A DNA stretch of 64,000 nt from Acidobacteriota bacterium (GTDB lineage Bacteria > Acidobacteriota > Thermoanaerobaculia > Multivoradales > JBCCEF01): positions 1 to 64,000 of the forward strand of contig JBCCHV010000010.1 of the NCBI GenBank assembly GCA_039028635.1, given 5' to 3'. The notes under the pieces were generated by a model. It was not told the origin of the DNA. It saw only the letters and a program-made list of their open reading frames with translations, and searched no databases. Made by a program: the position numbers and the translations under genes. The stretch's first letter is position 1. Each line of letters begins with the position of its first letter. Below, piece after piece: positions 17,045 to 25,162 of this stretch.

Positions 17045-17904
17045 GAGCCCTCGACATCGTGGTCAATCTGTGGACCGAAGACCTCACCCAGAACTACACC
17101 CCCAAGCTCAACGCCTTCTGGCAGAAGGTCAAGATCCTGGGGGAGACCGGGCGCGGCATTCCCCTCGAACGCGAGATCGAGATGATGGACCGGGCCGGCA
17201 TCGAAAAGGGCCTGATGGTCGCCACCACCGGCGGCTGGGAGGGCTCGGACATCTACTTCGAGAAGCCGGTCGAGCGCATCGCCGAAGTGGTGCGCCAGCA
17301 TCCCGACCGCTTCAAGGGCGTGGTGGGGATCAATCCGTCGCACATCGTGCCGGCGGTGGCCCACCTCGAGAAGGCGGTCCGGGAGCACGGCTTCGTCGGC
17401 GCCCATCTCTACCCACACTGGTTCGGCAAGGCGCCGGACCACCGCATCTACTACCCCTTCTACGCCAAGTGCGCCGAGCTCGGGGTGCCGATCCAGATCC
17501 AGATCGGCCACTCCGCCCAGGCCTTCCTGCCCACCGTCGCCCAACCCATGCTCCTCGACCGGGTGGCGATCGACTTCCCCGAGCTCACCATCATCGGCAT
17601 TCACGTCGGCTACCCGTGGGTGGAGGAGGCGATCTCCGTGTGCTGGAAGCACCCCAACGTCTACCTCGGCTGCGACGCCCACTACCCGCGCTACTGGGAC
17701 CCCTCCTTCGTGCGCTTCATCAACTCGCGCCGCGGCTGCGACAAGGTGCTTTTCGGCACCGATTGGCCGGTGGTCGACTTCGAGCGCGGCCGCCGCGAGA
17801 TCGACCAGCTCGGCATCGCCGACGAGCACCTCGAGAAGCTCCTGTGGAGCAACGCCGTGCGGGTCTACGGTCTCGAAGACTGGGTTGGGGAAGGCCAAGG
17901 GTGA
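17041..17904 (+). CDS. Amidohydrolase-2 (ACMSD-like) family protein lacking the N-terminal HxH
   Basis: 287 residues, translationally coupled to the acyl-CoA synthetase. The TIM-barrel pattern of the amidohydrolase-2 family is clear: 'GLMVATTGGWEG', 'FKGVVGINPSHIVPAVAHLE', 'HLYPHWFGKAPD', 'GVPIQIQIGHSAQ', 'IIGIHVGYPW' and the terminal 'VLFGTDWPVVDF' with the conserved Asp. The metal-binding HxH normally at the first strand is absent: the N-terminus reads 'LDIVVNLWTEDL'. It may use an altered metal site, as some subfamilies do, or may be non-hydrolytic. Family members include decarboxylases and hydratases of ring-cleavage products. Confidence 0.8.
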   Translation: MRALDIVVNLWTEDLTQNYTPKLNAFWQKVKILGETGRGIPLEREIEMMDRAGIEKGLMVATTGGWEGSDIYFEKPVERIAEVVRQHPDRFKGVVGINPSHIVPAVAHLEKAVREHGFVGAHLYPHWFGKAPDHRIYYPFYAKCAELGVPIQIQIGHSAQAFLPTVAQPMLLDRVAIDFPELTIIGIHVGYPWVEEAISVCWKHPNVYLGCDAHYPRYWDPSFVRFINSRRGCDKVLFGTDWPVVDFERGRREIDQLGIADEHLEKLLWSNAVRVYGLEDWVGEGQG

Positions 17905-18003
17905 GGCTCACCGCGACCGCCTCGGGAACGGGTTTGAGATGATCGTTCCTCAACCAGCGAGAAGCGACCGGCCCGGCAACGGGCCGCGGCACCGAGGAGA
18001 GCC

Positions 18004-18810
18004 ATGAGCGACGAATCGAACACCCCCTTCGCCACCAACGAGATTCCGCTCTACTACCAGCTCGGCACCATCCTGCGGGAGCAGATCCTCTCCGGCCGCT
18101 ACGCACCGGGCGAGAAGCTCCCCACGGAGGCCGACCTGGTCAACGGCTACGGCGTCTCGCGAATCACCGTGCGGCAGGCCCTCAAGTCCCTCGAAGAGGA
18201 GGGCATGATCCGCCGCGAGGCCGGCCGCGGCACCTTCGTCAACGCCGACGTCGCACCGCCCGAAATGCTGCAGATGGACGGTTCCCTCGACGACCTGATC
18301 TCGATGGGACTGGCGACCTCCGTCAAGCTGGTCGACCTGCGCCACGTCTCCGCCACCCGCAAAGACCGCGAAACCTTCGGCCTGCGCGAGGGCGCCCAGG
18401 TGGTGCAATGCACCCGGGTGCGCTACTACCAGGACAAGCCCTACAGCTACATCGTCAATCGACTGCCGGCGCACCTCGCCGACCGCTTCGAAGACCACAA
18501 CTGGGAGAGCGGCTCGATCCTGCAGTTCTTCGAGGAGAAGCTCGGCCTCGACCTCAAAGAAGCCGAGCAAACGGTGCGCGCCACCCTCGCCGACGCCCTC
18601 CTCGCCAAGGCTCTCGACGTGCGGGTGGGAGCGCCGCTGCTGTCCGTCGACCGCGTCGTGCTGACCCGCTCCGGGAGCGCCGTCGAACGGGTGCACACCT
18701 ACTACCGCGGCGACATCTACTCCCTCACCGTCCACCTCACCCGCGACCAAGGTCAGAGCCGGCCGGCCCAGGACTGGACCCTCAAGAACCGCAGCGAGGG
18801 GGGAGCATGA
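18004..18810 (+). CDS. GntR-family regulator with UTRA ligand domain (HutC/FarR type)
   Basis: 268 residues. The winged helix-turn-helix spans ~15-82 ('PLYYQLGTILREQILSGRY', 'LPTEADLVNGYGVSRITVRQ', 'GMIRREAGRGTFV'), followed by a UTRA small-molecule domain (~95-250, ending 'YYRGDIYSLTVHL'). Such proteins usually repress neighbouring catabolic genes until a pathway metabolite binds. Its stop overlaps the MFS transporter start (ATGA). It is the only recognisable one-component transcription factor among the catabolic genes of the window, so it is the first candidate to bind the TGT-N12-ACA repeats; that is inference. Confidence 0.9.
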   Translation: MSDESNTPFATNEIPLYYQLGTILREQILSGRYAPGEKLPTEADLVNGYGVSRITVRQALKSLEEEGMIRREAGRGTFVNADVAPPEMLQMDGSLDDLISMGLATSVKLVDLRHVSATRKDRETFGLREGAQVVQCTRVRYYQDKPYSYIVNRLPAHLADRFEDHNWESGSILQFFEEKLGLDLKEAEQTVRATLADALLAKALDVRVGAPLLSVDRVVLTRSGSAVERVHTYYRGDIYSLTVHLTRDQGQSRPAQDWTLKNRSEGGA

Positions 18811-20012
18811 GCCGCCCCTTCTACGGCTGGGTGATCGCCGGCGCCTCGCTGGTCGCCCTGATGGTGACCAACGGCATGATCATCGGCGGCATCAACGTCT
18901 TCGACGAGGCGCTGCTCGAAGAGTTCGGCTGGAGCCGAGCGGCGCTCAAGTTCCGCGACCTGCTGACCTTCGCCATCGCCGGCCTCCTCGGCCCGCTGGC
19001 CGGCGCCATCGCCGACCGCTTTGGCGTCAAGCGGCCGATGCTATTCGGCGCCCTGCTGCTCGCCGGCTGCTACTTCTTCTATGGCCGGGTGTCGTCCATC
19101 GGCCAGATGTACGTCATCCACACCCTGTTCGCCTTGGTGCTCGCCACCTGCGGGCTGATCGTCACCGTCATGCTGGTGTCCCACTGGTTCGTCGCCAAAC
19201 GCGGCACCGCCATCGGTATCGCCCTGGTCGGCACCAGTCTCGGCGGCGTGCTCTTTCCCAAGCTCGGCACGGCGCTGATCAGCTCCTATGGCTGGCGTAC
19301 CGCCTTCGCCATCGAGGCGGCCTTCCCCATCGCCCTGCTGGTGGTGATCGCCCTGCTGGTGCGCGACCGACCGGAAACCATCGGCCTCGAGCCCCTCGGC
19401 GCGTCGCAGGCGGCCGGCGCCGGCCCCACCTCGGCCAGCGGGCTGGCCTACGGCGAGGCCCTGCGCACCGGCACCTTCTGGGCCCTGGCCTTCGCCGCCA
19501 TGACCACCTTCTACTCCATCCTCGGCGCCCAGGCCCACCTCTTCCTCCACTTCCGCGACCTCGGCTTCGAGCCGGCCACCGCCGCCAGCGCGTTGGCCAC
19601 CCTCTACCTGATGGCCCTGGTCGGCAAGTTCGCCTGGGGCTTCCTCGCCGACGTTCTGCCCCAGAAGCGCGTCCTGCTGGTCAACATCGGCGTCATGTGG
19701 CTCGGCAGCGTCCTCCTCGCCACCCTCCAGCCCAACCTCGTGTGGCCCGCAGTCCTCGTCTTCGGCCTCGGCTGGGGCGGCCTCTACACCCTCCTCCAGC
19801 TCCTCACCATGAACACCTTCGGCCTCAAAGCTTCCGGCAAGATCCTCGGCACCATCACCGTCCTCGACGCCATCGGCGGCGGCCTCGGCATCTGGCTCAC
19901 CGGCCTGCTCTACGACCGCACCGGTGGCTACCAGGTGCCCTTCACGGTGCTGGCGGTTCTGATTGCACTGGCGTGGATCGCGGCGACTCAGGTGCGACCG
20001 CGGGTGCGGTGA
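18807..20012 (+). CDS. MFS transporter (monocarboxylate/oxalate-formate antiporter-like)
   Basis: 401 residues with about 12 membrane helices. 'FYGWVIAGASLVALMV' at the N-terminus, 'GAIADRFGVKRPM' at the loop 2-3 motif and 'GFLADVLPQKRVLL' in the second half fit the OFA/MCT-like branch of the major facilitator superfamily, which moves small organic acids. It is coupled to the GntR regulator gene and so probably imports or exports the acid handled by the adjacent ligase, amidohydrolase and CoA-transferase. Confidence 0.88.
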   Translation: MSRPFYGWVIAGASLVALMVTNGMIIGGINVFDEALLEEFGWSRAALKFRDLLTFAIAGLLGPLAGAIADRFGVKRPMLFGALLLAGCYFFYGRVSSIGQMYVIHTLFALVLATCGLIVTVMLVSHWFVAKRGTAIGIALVGTSLGGVLFPKLGTALISSYGWRTAFAIEAAFPIALLVVIALLVRDRPETIGLEPLGASQAAGAGPTSASGLAYGEALRTGTFWALAFAAMTTFYSILGAQAHLFLHFRDLGFEPATAASALATLYLMALVGKFAWGFLADVLPQKRVLLVNIGVMWLGSVLLATLQPNLVWPAVLVFGLGWGGLYTLLQLLTMNTFGLKASGKILGTITVLDAIGGGLGIWLTGLLYDRTGGYQVPFTVLAVLIALAWIAATQVRPRVR

Positions 20013-20051
20013 GGGGGTCGGCGAACTGGCGGAGAATTCCTTCGAGACGTC

Positions 20052-20558
20052 TCAGCCGCTCTCGTCAGCGAGCTCGAGAACCCTGGTGATCAACTCTTGG
20101 CCGAGGTGAATTCCGACGTCTTGCAAGGCATCCAGCTCTGACCTCAGGTTAGGCAGAAGTTTCTGCTGTTTGGCCTTGAGGAGTATTCCGAGAGTCCCGG
20201 TTAGAGAAAGGCCAAGGCGAAGAGCGTGTCGTCTGCCGAGTCTCTCGTCGATCACAACCAAGTCGGCATCTCGCTCTTGGGCCAAGGCAATCACTTCGGC
20301 TTCCCCGCGATCGAGATCGGAAAGCAGGTCGGCTCGCCGAGGGTCCTCGAGGCGGACGACTTCGATCCAAGGCGCCGCATCGAGCTGAGACACTCCCGCC
20401 CTGGCGGCGCCGCCCAGCAAGATCTCCTGATGCACTGCGGAGGGAACCAGTACGGCTCCGTAAAGGTCTCGCAACAAGTCAAGGCGATCCAGAACCGCTA
20501 ACGAGATGATCGGAGTGGCGTTGACCACCACAACCAAGGACCCGACCGGGTCAGGCAT
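20052..20558 (-). CDS. DUF3368 PIN-like toxin
   Basis: 168 residues. The N-terminal 'VVVVNATPIISLAVLDRLDL', the central 'LDRGEAEVIALAQERDADLV' and 'VIDERLGRRHALRLGLSLTG' are the hallmarks of DUF3368, a PIN-fold nuclease family. The usual first Asp is replaced by Asn ('VNATP'), which is common in this branch. The chosen ATG overlaps the end of the upstream UPF0175 gene by eight bases. Together they form the well-known UPF0175-DUF3368 toxin-antitoxin arrangement. Confidence 0.85.
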   Translation of the reverse strand: MPDPVGSLVVVVNATPIISLAVLDRLDLLRDLYGAVLVPSAVHQEILLGGAARAGVSQLDAAPWIEVVRLEDPRRADLLSDLDRGEAEVIALAQERDADLVVIDERLGRRHALRLGLSLTGTLGILLKAKQQKLLPNLRSELDALQDVGIHLGQELITRVLELADESG

Positions 20559-20808
20559 TCGCGAGATCTTGCTCGAGCTCTTCAGGGTCAACACCCATCG
20601 GCGAAAGGCCGAATCGCCCGAGCAGGAACAAGAATTCTGCCCGGCCGACTCCAGCGAGCTCCGCAGCTCGCCCCGTCGTCAACCGCCCTAGCTCGTAGAG
20701 CTTGACCGCCAGGAGCAAGCGCGCCTCTGCCTCGAACTCTTCCGGCGTCTCTTTGAGGGACAGCAGAAGGTCGTCGGAGTAAGGAATCGTCAAAGCACGG
20801 TCGGACAT
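20551..20808 (-). CDS. UPF0175 antitoxin-like protein
   Basis: 85 residues from the ATG at 20808, preceded by AAGGAG at good spacing. The sequence 'ARLLLAVKLYELGRLTTGRA' followed by 'AELAGVGRAEFLFLLGRFGL' is the diagnostic UPF0175 helix-turn-helix core. It precedes and overlaps a DUF3368 PIN-like gene, so it probably neutralises that toxin and represses the pair's promoter. Confidence 0.87.
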   Translation of the reverse strand: MSDRALTIPYSDDLLLSLKETPEEFEAEARLLLAVKLYELGRLTTGRAAELAGVGRAEFLFLLGRFGLSPMGVDPEELEQDLANA

Positions 20809-20894
20809 TTCAGCTCCTTCGAGAAGCGAAGCGGCTTCGTTATCGCCTTCCAACTCTACCGTGTCGCGTACTCAAACCCGTGTTTTCACGCCCC

Positions 20895-21566
20895 TCAGCC
20901 TTGCCGGCTCACCATCTCGTTGATCCAGATCGGAGCGAAGGGCGAGGTGCAGCCCTTCGAGACCGGGTAGTCGCTGTAGATCCCCAGCGCCTCGCCGATG
21001 GCGAGGGCCCGCTCCCGGTATTCAGGATGTTGGATCCCGATCTCCACAAGGGCTATGTTCATCGTCCACTGCACTTCCGCCGCGGCGTCCCCCATCTCGG
21101 ACTCGAGGCGATCGAGCAGCGCCGGGAGGTCGAGCCCGTCCGGGCTCTTCGCGATCCGCTCGGCGGTAAGCGCCCAGCCGGCGCGCCCGGCCATCGGGTC
21201 ATCGCTGGTCATCCATTGCTGACGGAGGGCTTCCTTGTCACGATGCTTCTTGACAACGTAGGAGATCAGCCAATCCGACACCTGCACGAAGGTGAGAGAC
21301 CGCACCAGGCGATCCACCTCGTCGGCGGAAAGGGACTTCGGCTTGATCAGCAGGATCGCTAGAAAGCGCGCATCGATGTTACCGGTGTCCCAGAGCTCCA
21401 GGGCCAGCTCGTGATCGGTCTTGATCTGCTTCGCCAGCTTGCGCACGTCGCCACGGCGCACGCCGTACTGGTTGTCGCCTGAGCCATGCCTCAGGTTCTG
21501 CGCCCGCATCCTCTCGTTGCCAAGGGCTTCGAGCTCGGTGAGGGCTTGTTCGAGAGTCATCGTCAT
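20895..21566 (-). CDS. DNA alkylation repair (AlkD-like HEAT repeat) protein
   Basis: 223 residues. All-helical with the AlkD-family features 'YGVRRGDVRKLAKQIKTDHE', 'LALELWDTGNIDARFLAILL', 'QVSDWLISYVV' and the C-terminal 'KGCTSPFAPIWINEMV'. AlkD proteins are HEAT-like glycosylases that excise bulky N3/N7-alkylated purines without base flipping. It stands alone between two small modules, which fits an accessory region. Confidence 0.85.
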   Translation of the reverse strand: MTMTLEQALTELEALGNERMRAQNLRHGSGDNQYGVRRGDVRKLAKQIKTDHELALELWDTGNIDARFLAILLIKPKSLSADEVDRLVRSLTFVQVSDWLISYVVKKHRDKEALRQQWMTSDDPMAGRAGWALTAERIAKSPDGLDLPALLDRLESEMGDAAAEVQWTMNIALVEIGIQHPEYRERALAIGEALGIYSDYPVSKGCTSPFAPIWINEMVSRQG

Positions 21567-21658
21567 GATGCAGACTCCTTTCGGCTTCTCCGTCTCTGGT
21601 CGCTGAGACTCTATCGGGCTCGCTCACACCGCACCAACGGCGCCCTCACGCCAGACCT

Positions 21659-22147
21659 TCAACTCCCAGTGACCGTCGCCTTTCGGTCCTCGGCCTGGGA
21701 AGAAACAGCCCGCTCGAGGTCATACATGTCGGCCACCCAGTCCCAGTCACCCACGACCGGATCCGTCGGAGCTTCCGAGAAGTCCTCCACGACACCCAGC
21801 GTCAACTGATCGCCCTCGAGCTTGTAGATGGTCACCACCACGGTCCCGATGTCGTCGTCATGAACGTTCGCGACGATGGTGGCGTGGAGCTGCTTCGGCT
21901 CGGTCCCCTCGGGCAGGGTGAAGGTGGTCTCGTACCAGAAGTCACTCGAAGGCTGACGATAGGAAAGCGTATTGCCCTCAATGGTCACGATGCAGGGGCC
22001 ACCGGGCCCACGACCTTCCCAGACTCCCTGAATCAGCTCGAGCTCGGTCGCAGGCCGCAATGGACCGCTCTGGCTCGCCGTGAGCAGGGGCGCCAGAAGT
22101 AGGGCGAGAGCGCACACCAGAATAAGCTGGGACAGAGTCTTGCTCAT
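21659..22147 (-). CDS. Small exported protein of unknown function
   Basis: 162 residues with a clear signal peptide (hydrophobic 7-23, cleavage near 'LLTASQS'). The core 'LIQGVWEGRGPGGPCIVTIE' followed by 'GNTLSYRQPSSDFWYE' looks like a small beta-rich domain, resembling in outline TIGR03067-type domains, but the match is weak. No catalytic motif. Its neighbours are another small lipoprotein and an AlkD gene, with no evident operon. Confidence 0.6.
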   Translation of the reverse strand: MSKTLSQLILVCALALLLAPLLTASQSGPLRPATELELIQGVWEGRGPGGPCIVTIEGNTLSYRQPSSDFWYETTFTLPEGTEPKQLHATIVANVHDDDIGTVVVTIYKLEGDQLTLGVVEDFSEAPTDPVVGDWDWVADMYDLERAVSSQAEDRKATVTGS

Positions 22148-22202
22148 CTCAAGAACCTAACACTTGCGAACCTCACCGGAACTGATCGGGTTCGAGGGAG
22201 CC

Positions 22203-22616
22203 CTAGGCGGAACAATCAGAAGGCTCCACCGTGAACTCCGTCAGGAACACCATGTCCTTGGCACTGTAGGAATACTTCATGGCGATGCCTTGGTCGAGAA
22301 AATCCTGACGCGTTTTCGGCTGGCTGCAGGCGCTGTTGACCACCGTCGGCTTGAGCGCCTGGATCTCCTCGGCGGTGATGTCTGCGGCGGTCAGGTTGAC
22401 GAGCCGATAGTTGTAGACAATGGCGGACGGCTCCGCCCCGACGTTCACCAACTCGGTCTCGCGATCGACCATCATCGGGCCCCCCTTGTTGATCTCGCTC
22501 GCCACCTCGAGCAGAAGCTCTTGGGAAGGTCCGTCGGGCTCGCCATCTCCACCGCCGCAGGCCGTCAGGACGACCACCGCCACCATCAGAATCAGAACCA
22601 TCAGTCTGTTTCCCAT
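22203..22616 (-). CDS. Small lipoprotein of unknown function
   Basis: 137 residues from the ATG at 22616, chosen because GGAGGGG lies just upstream and it begins a lipoprotein signal 'LMVAVVVLTACGGGDGE' with the lipobox LTAC. The mature part is short and mixed, with two further cysteines near the middle and the C-terminus that could form a disulfide. Function unknown. Confidence 0.7.
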   Translation of the reverse strand: MGNRLMVLILMVAVVVLTACGGGDGEPDGPSQELLLEVASEINKGGPMMVDRETELVNVGAEPSAIVYNYRLVNLTAADITAEEIQALKPTVVNSACSQPKTRQDFLDQGIAMKYSYSAKDMVFLTEFTVEPSDCSA

Positions 22617-22982
22617 CGATCCCCTCCAAAGTAGTCCTGTGGCCCTCAAAACTCGACGCCGCATTCCAGAAGTGCCAGCCGATTATCCAAGTTACGCAGA
22701 ATCAACCATCTAGATTCTTCGGCGTCCCAACAGGCGGCACAAGCGGCCGCTCGCTCGTGGCTCGCGACACGCCCTGCTCTCTCAGAGCTGCGGCACTCCC
22801 GAGAAGTATCATGATGGCATGCATCGAATTTTGCAGGCGGCCACTCGTGCCCAGCCTGTTCCTGGTGACTGGGGCCAGTGGCGAGCTCGGGAGAGACTGC
22901 GGGCTCCCGGAGCCGCTCTAGCCACTGTTTCAGACGGAGTGCCGCAACGCCCCAACCCTGGCCGCCTGAGCGGAGAGCAAAC
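22617..22982. other. Non-coding divergent spacer
   Basis: About 366 bases between a leftward lipoprotein gene and a rightward membrane protein gene. Several short frames exist on both strands but none has a ribosome-binding site or recognisable composition. No hairpin or repeat family is apparent. Confidence 0.5.
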
Positions 22983-23567
22983 ATGGCCGACTACAGAGAT
23001 CAAGTAGAACGCGGTGAGCTACACCAGACGTACCGGGACCTTCCCGAGAGGCCATACCGGAGCCCTCCAGAACGTGGTGGCGGCTCGAATGGAGGCCCCG
23101 GCCTTCGCGGGTGCAGCGCCTTTGGTTGCTTGGTACTCGCGATCGCCGGATTCTACTCTCTCAACAAGCTCACTTTCGACCAGCTGCAAGACTCTCCGTT
23201 CTCCGAAGCAGGAGATGCCTACTATTTCTTTCATGAAGAGAGCGAGCCGCCGCTCTATGAGGTCTTGAGGTTCTACGATGACGGTACGGTGGTCGGCATG
23301 AGCCTGTTGGACATGGGAGACATCCACGATTTCTGGCGCCAGAAGTCCGACCGATTTGATCGCAAGTCCGGAAGAAAGGGTTATTACCGAATTACCGACG
23401 AAACGATCAATTTCTCCATAATTACAACGAAGGGCAGCATCGACTACTCAGGGCACCTCTCGGATGGAAATTTGATTCTCGACGCTCATAGTCACGTCGA
23501 CGGATATCGGGCAACCGGAAAGATTTATCAGCCACTAGGCCGCGGTCCGGACCAGCTCCAACCCTAG
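22983..23567 (+). CDS. Single-pass membrane protein of unknown function
   Basis: 194 residues from the ATG at 22983, with GGAGAG upstream. The first ~40 residues are charged and Gly/Pro-rich, then one membrane helix (~residues 44-62), then a ~130-residue soluble domain with 'YEVLRFYDDGTVVGMS' and 'GYYRITDETINFSI', probably a beta-rich periplasmic domain. G+C content appears lower than that of the catabolic operons. Family not recognised. Confidence 0.65.
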   Translation: MADYRDQVERGELHQTYRDLPERPYRSPPERGGGSNGGPGLRGCSAFGCLVLAIAGFYSLNKLTFDQLQDSPFSEAGDAYYFFHEESEPPLYEVLRFYDDGTVVGMSLLDMGDIHDFWRQKSDRFDRKSGRKGYYRITDETINFSIITTKGSIDYSGHLSDGNLILDAHSHVDGYRATGKIYQPLGRGPDQLQP

Positions 23568-23583
23568 AGCCTTCTACCGAATT

Positions 23584-24888
23584 CTAGTCGCCCCGCAGTT
23601 CCTCAAGCTTGTCGCGGGCATTGGTGTTGGCATCGTTGAGCTCGAGGGACTTCTCGTAGTTCTCGATCGCGAGCTTCTTTTTCCCGGCGTTCATGTAGGC
23701 CTCCGCGAGGCTGTCATAGACATTGAAGCTCTGCGGGTAGGACTCGACGTTGAGCTCGAAGAGACGGATTGCCAGCGCCAACTTCCCGGCTCCCATCCAG
23801 GAGTACCCCAGCCGGTTGATCTCCATCTCCGTGAACAGTCCCGCGGTTGCCGGATCGGCCTTCCAGGCACGGTGGATCTCCACCACCTGCTCGATGCCAC
23901 CGCTCGCCTCCGCTTGGGTCAGCAGATCACTCAACGAGGCCAGTTTCACCTGACGCAGAGAGAAGCGAGGAGAGGGAGGAACAGCGACGCCGGGTGGTGC
24001 TCGGTTAATGAAGTCGTTGACGTAGAGGCGATCTCCCAGCGGGCCCGCGGCAATCCCGTTAGGCCAGGAGAACAGCGCTTCCTTGGCGGTACCATCCTTC
24101 TCGCCCATCACGCCGGTGCCGGCCACCAGCGTCACCTCGCCATCGTTCGACACGCGATAGACGCGATGGCCCCGGAAGCTGGTGGCGTAGAGAGAACCTC
24201 GCGCCATCGCCACGTGACCATTGCCGCCACCGGGGATGGTGGCGAAGTCCGACACTTGCCCTTCCGGGCTCACCTTCAACATCTTGCCGTTGCTGAAGTT
24301 GACCACGAAGAGGTCACCCTGCGCCCCCCGGGTGATGCCGTTGGGACAACTGAAGAGCTCGCTCTCGGCAAAGGTGCTGACCTCTCCCTGCGAAGTCACC
24401 TTGCCGATGGAGTTGGTTCGGCAGTTACAGACGAAGAGATTCCCCTCGGGATCCAAGGCCAAACCCACCGGCCCGCCGAGACCCTCCGCGATCACCTCGT
24501 GGTTGCCGAGGCGGTCGATTCGGCTGATGGTGTCGCCATAGAAGTTCGACTGCAGCAGCCGTCCCCTAGCATCGATGGCATTACCGGACGCGCCGTACAG
24601 CCCTTCGGCGAAGACCTCGGCCTCGCCAGAGGGAGAGATCCGCCAGACCTTGTCGAGAAAGTCCGCCGAGTAGATGAAGCCGGCGCGATCCACCGCCACA
24701 CCGCCCACCGCACCGGCCAAGGAATCGGCCAAGGTATGGACCTGGTTCCCACCGCCCGCCGAGTCCGCCTGGGCCAGAGCCTCGGGCGCGAGGATCGACA
24801 GGAGGACAGCGGCGAAGACCAGATTTCGAGACGGGGTACCGAGGCGCGAGATTCCAGGCCTGCGAGCGAACGACGAACGAATTGACAT
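23584..24888 (-). CDS. Exported NHL/SMP-30-like beta-propeller protein with C-terminal TPR
   Basis: 434 residues from the ATG at 24888 (GGGAGG upstream). After a signal peptide ending near 'PEALAQA', residues ~45-310 contain six NHL-like blades such as 'GGPVGLALDPEGNLFVCN' and 'GYPNGI/CPNGI'-type turns, the pattern of SMP-30/vitamin-binding propellers. Residues ~370-430 contain tetratricopeptide-like helices ('SFNVYDSLAEAYMNAGKKKL', 'AIENYEKSLELNDANTNARD'). Likely periplasmic or surface-exposed, binding a small ligand or protein; it may have no catalytic activity. Confidence 0.75.
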   Translation of the reverse strand: MSIRSSFARRPGISRLGTPSRNLVFAAVLLSILAPEALAQADSAGGGNQVHTLADSLAGAVGGVAVDRAGFIYSADFLDKVWRISPSGEAEVFAEGLYGASGNAIDARGRLLQSNFYGDTISRIDRLGNHEVIAEGLGGPVGLALDPEGNLFVCNCRTNSIGKVTSQGEVSTFAESELFSCPNGITRGAQGDLFVVNFSNGKMLKVSPEGQVSDFATIPGGGNGHVAMARGSLYATSFRGHRVYRVSNDGEVTLVAGTGVMGEKDGTAKEALFSWPNGIAAGPLGDRLYVNDFINRAPPGVAVPPSPRFSLRQVKLASLSDLLTQAEASGGIEQVVEIHRAWKADPATAGLFTEMEINRLGYSWMGAGKLALAIRLFELNVESYPQSFNVYDSLAEAYMNAGKKKLAIENYEKSLELNDANTNARDKLEELRGD

Positions 24889-25162
24889 GATGAATCCTCC
24901 CGAGGCGACCCGCTTCCGAACCACCTCTGATGCCCTAAACATCGACTAGAACGATCTCTGCATCTGACATCGATACGTACGGCAAGAGCGAGGGTTCTAC
25001 GGCCGGGTCAGACTGCGGGGTCTGGCGGCGGAGCCACGACAGCCAGGTGACTCAGCGACCGCGAGAAGCCCAACCCTGCAAGCATGATAAGTTCTTGATG
25101 TCCCTTCGCATGCTGCTCATGATCCGTCTTCTTCCACGGTCGCGCTATTCCTTCCTATAACG

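Noticed and set aside
17905-18003. HutC-type operator in front of the GntR gene
   Set aside because: No GTnTAnAC-type or TGT-N12-ACA palindrome was found in the 99-base gap.
24943-25162. Mobile-element remnant near 25 kb
   Set aside because: Composition shifts slightly but no transposase fragment, terminal inverted repeat or target duplication could be seen.
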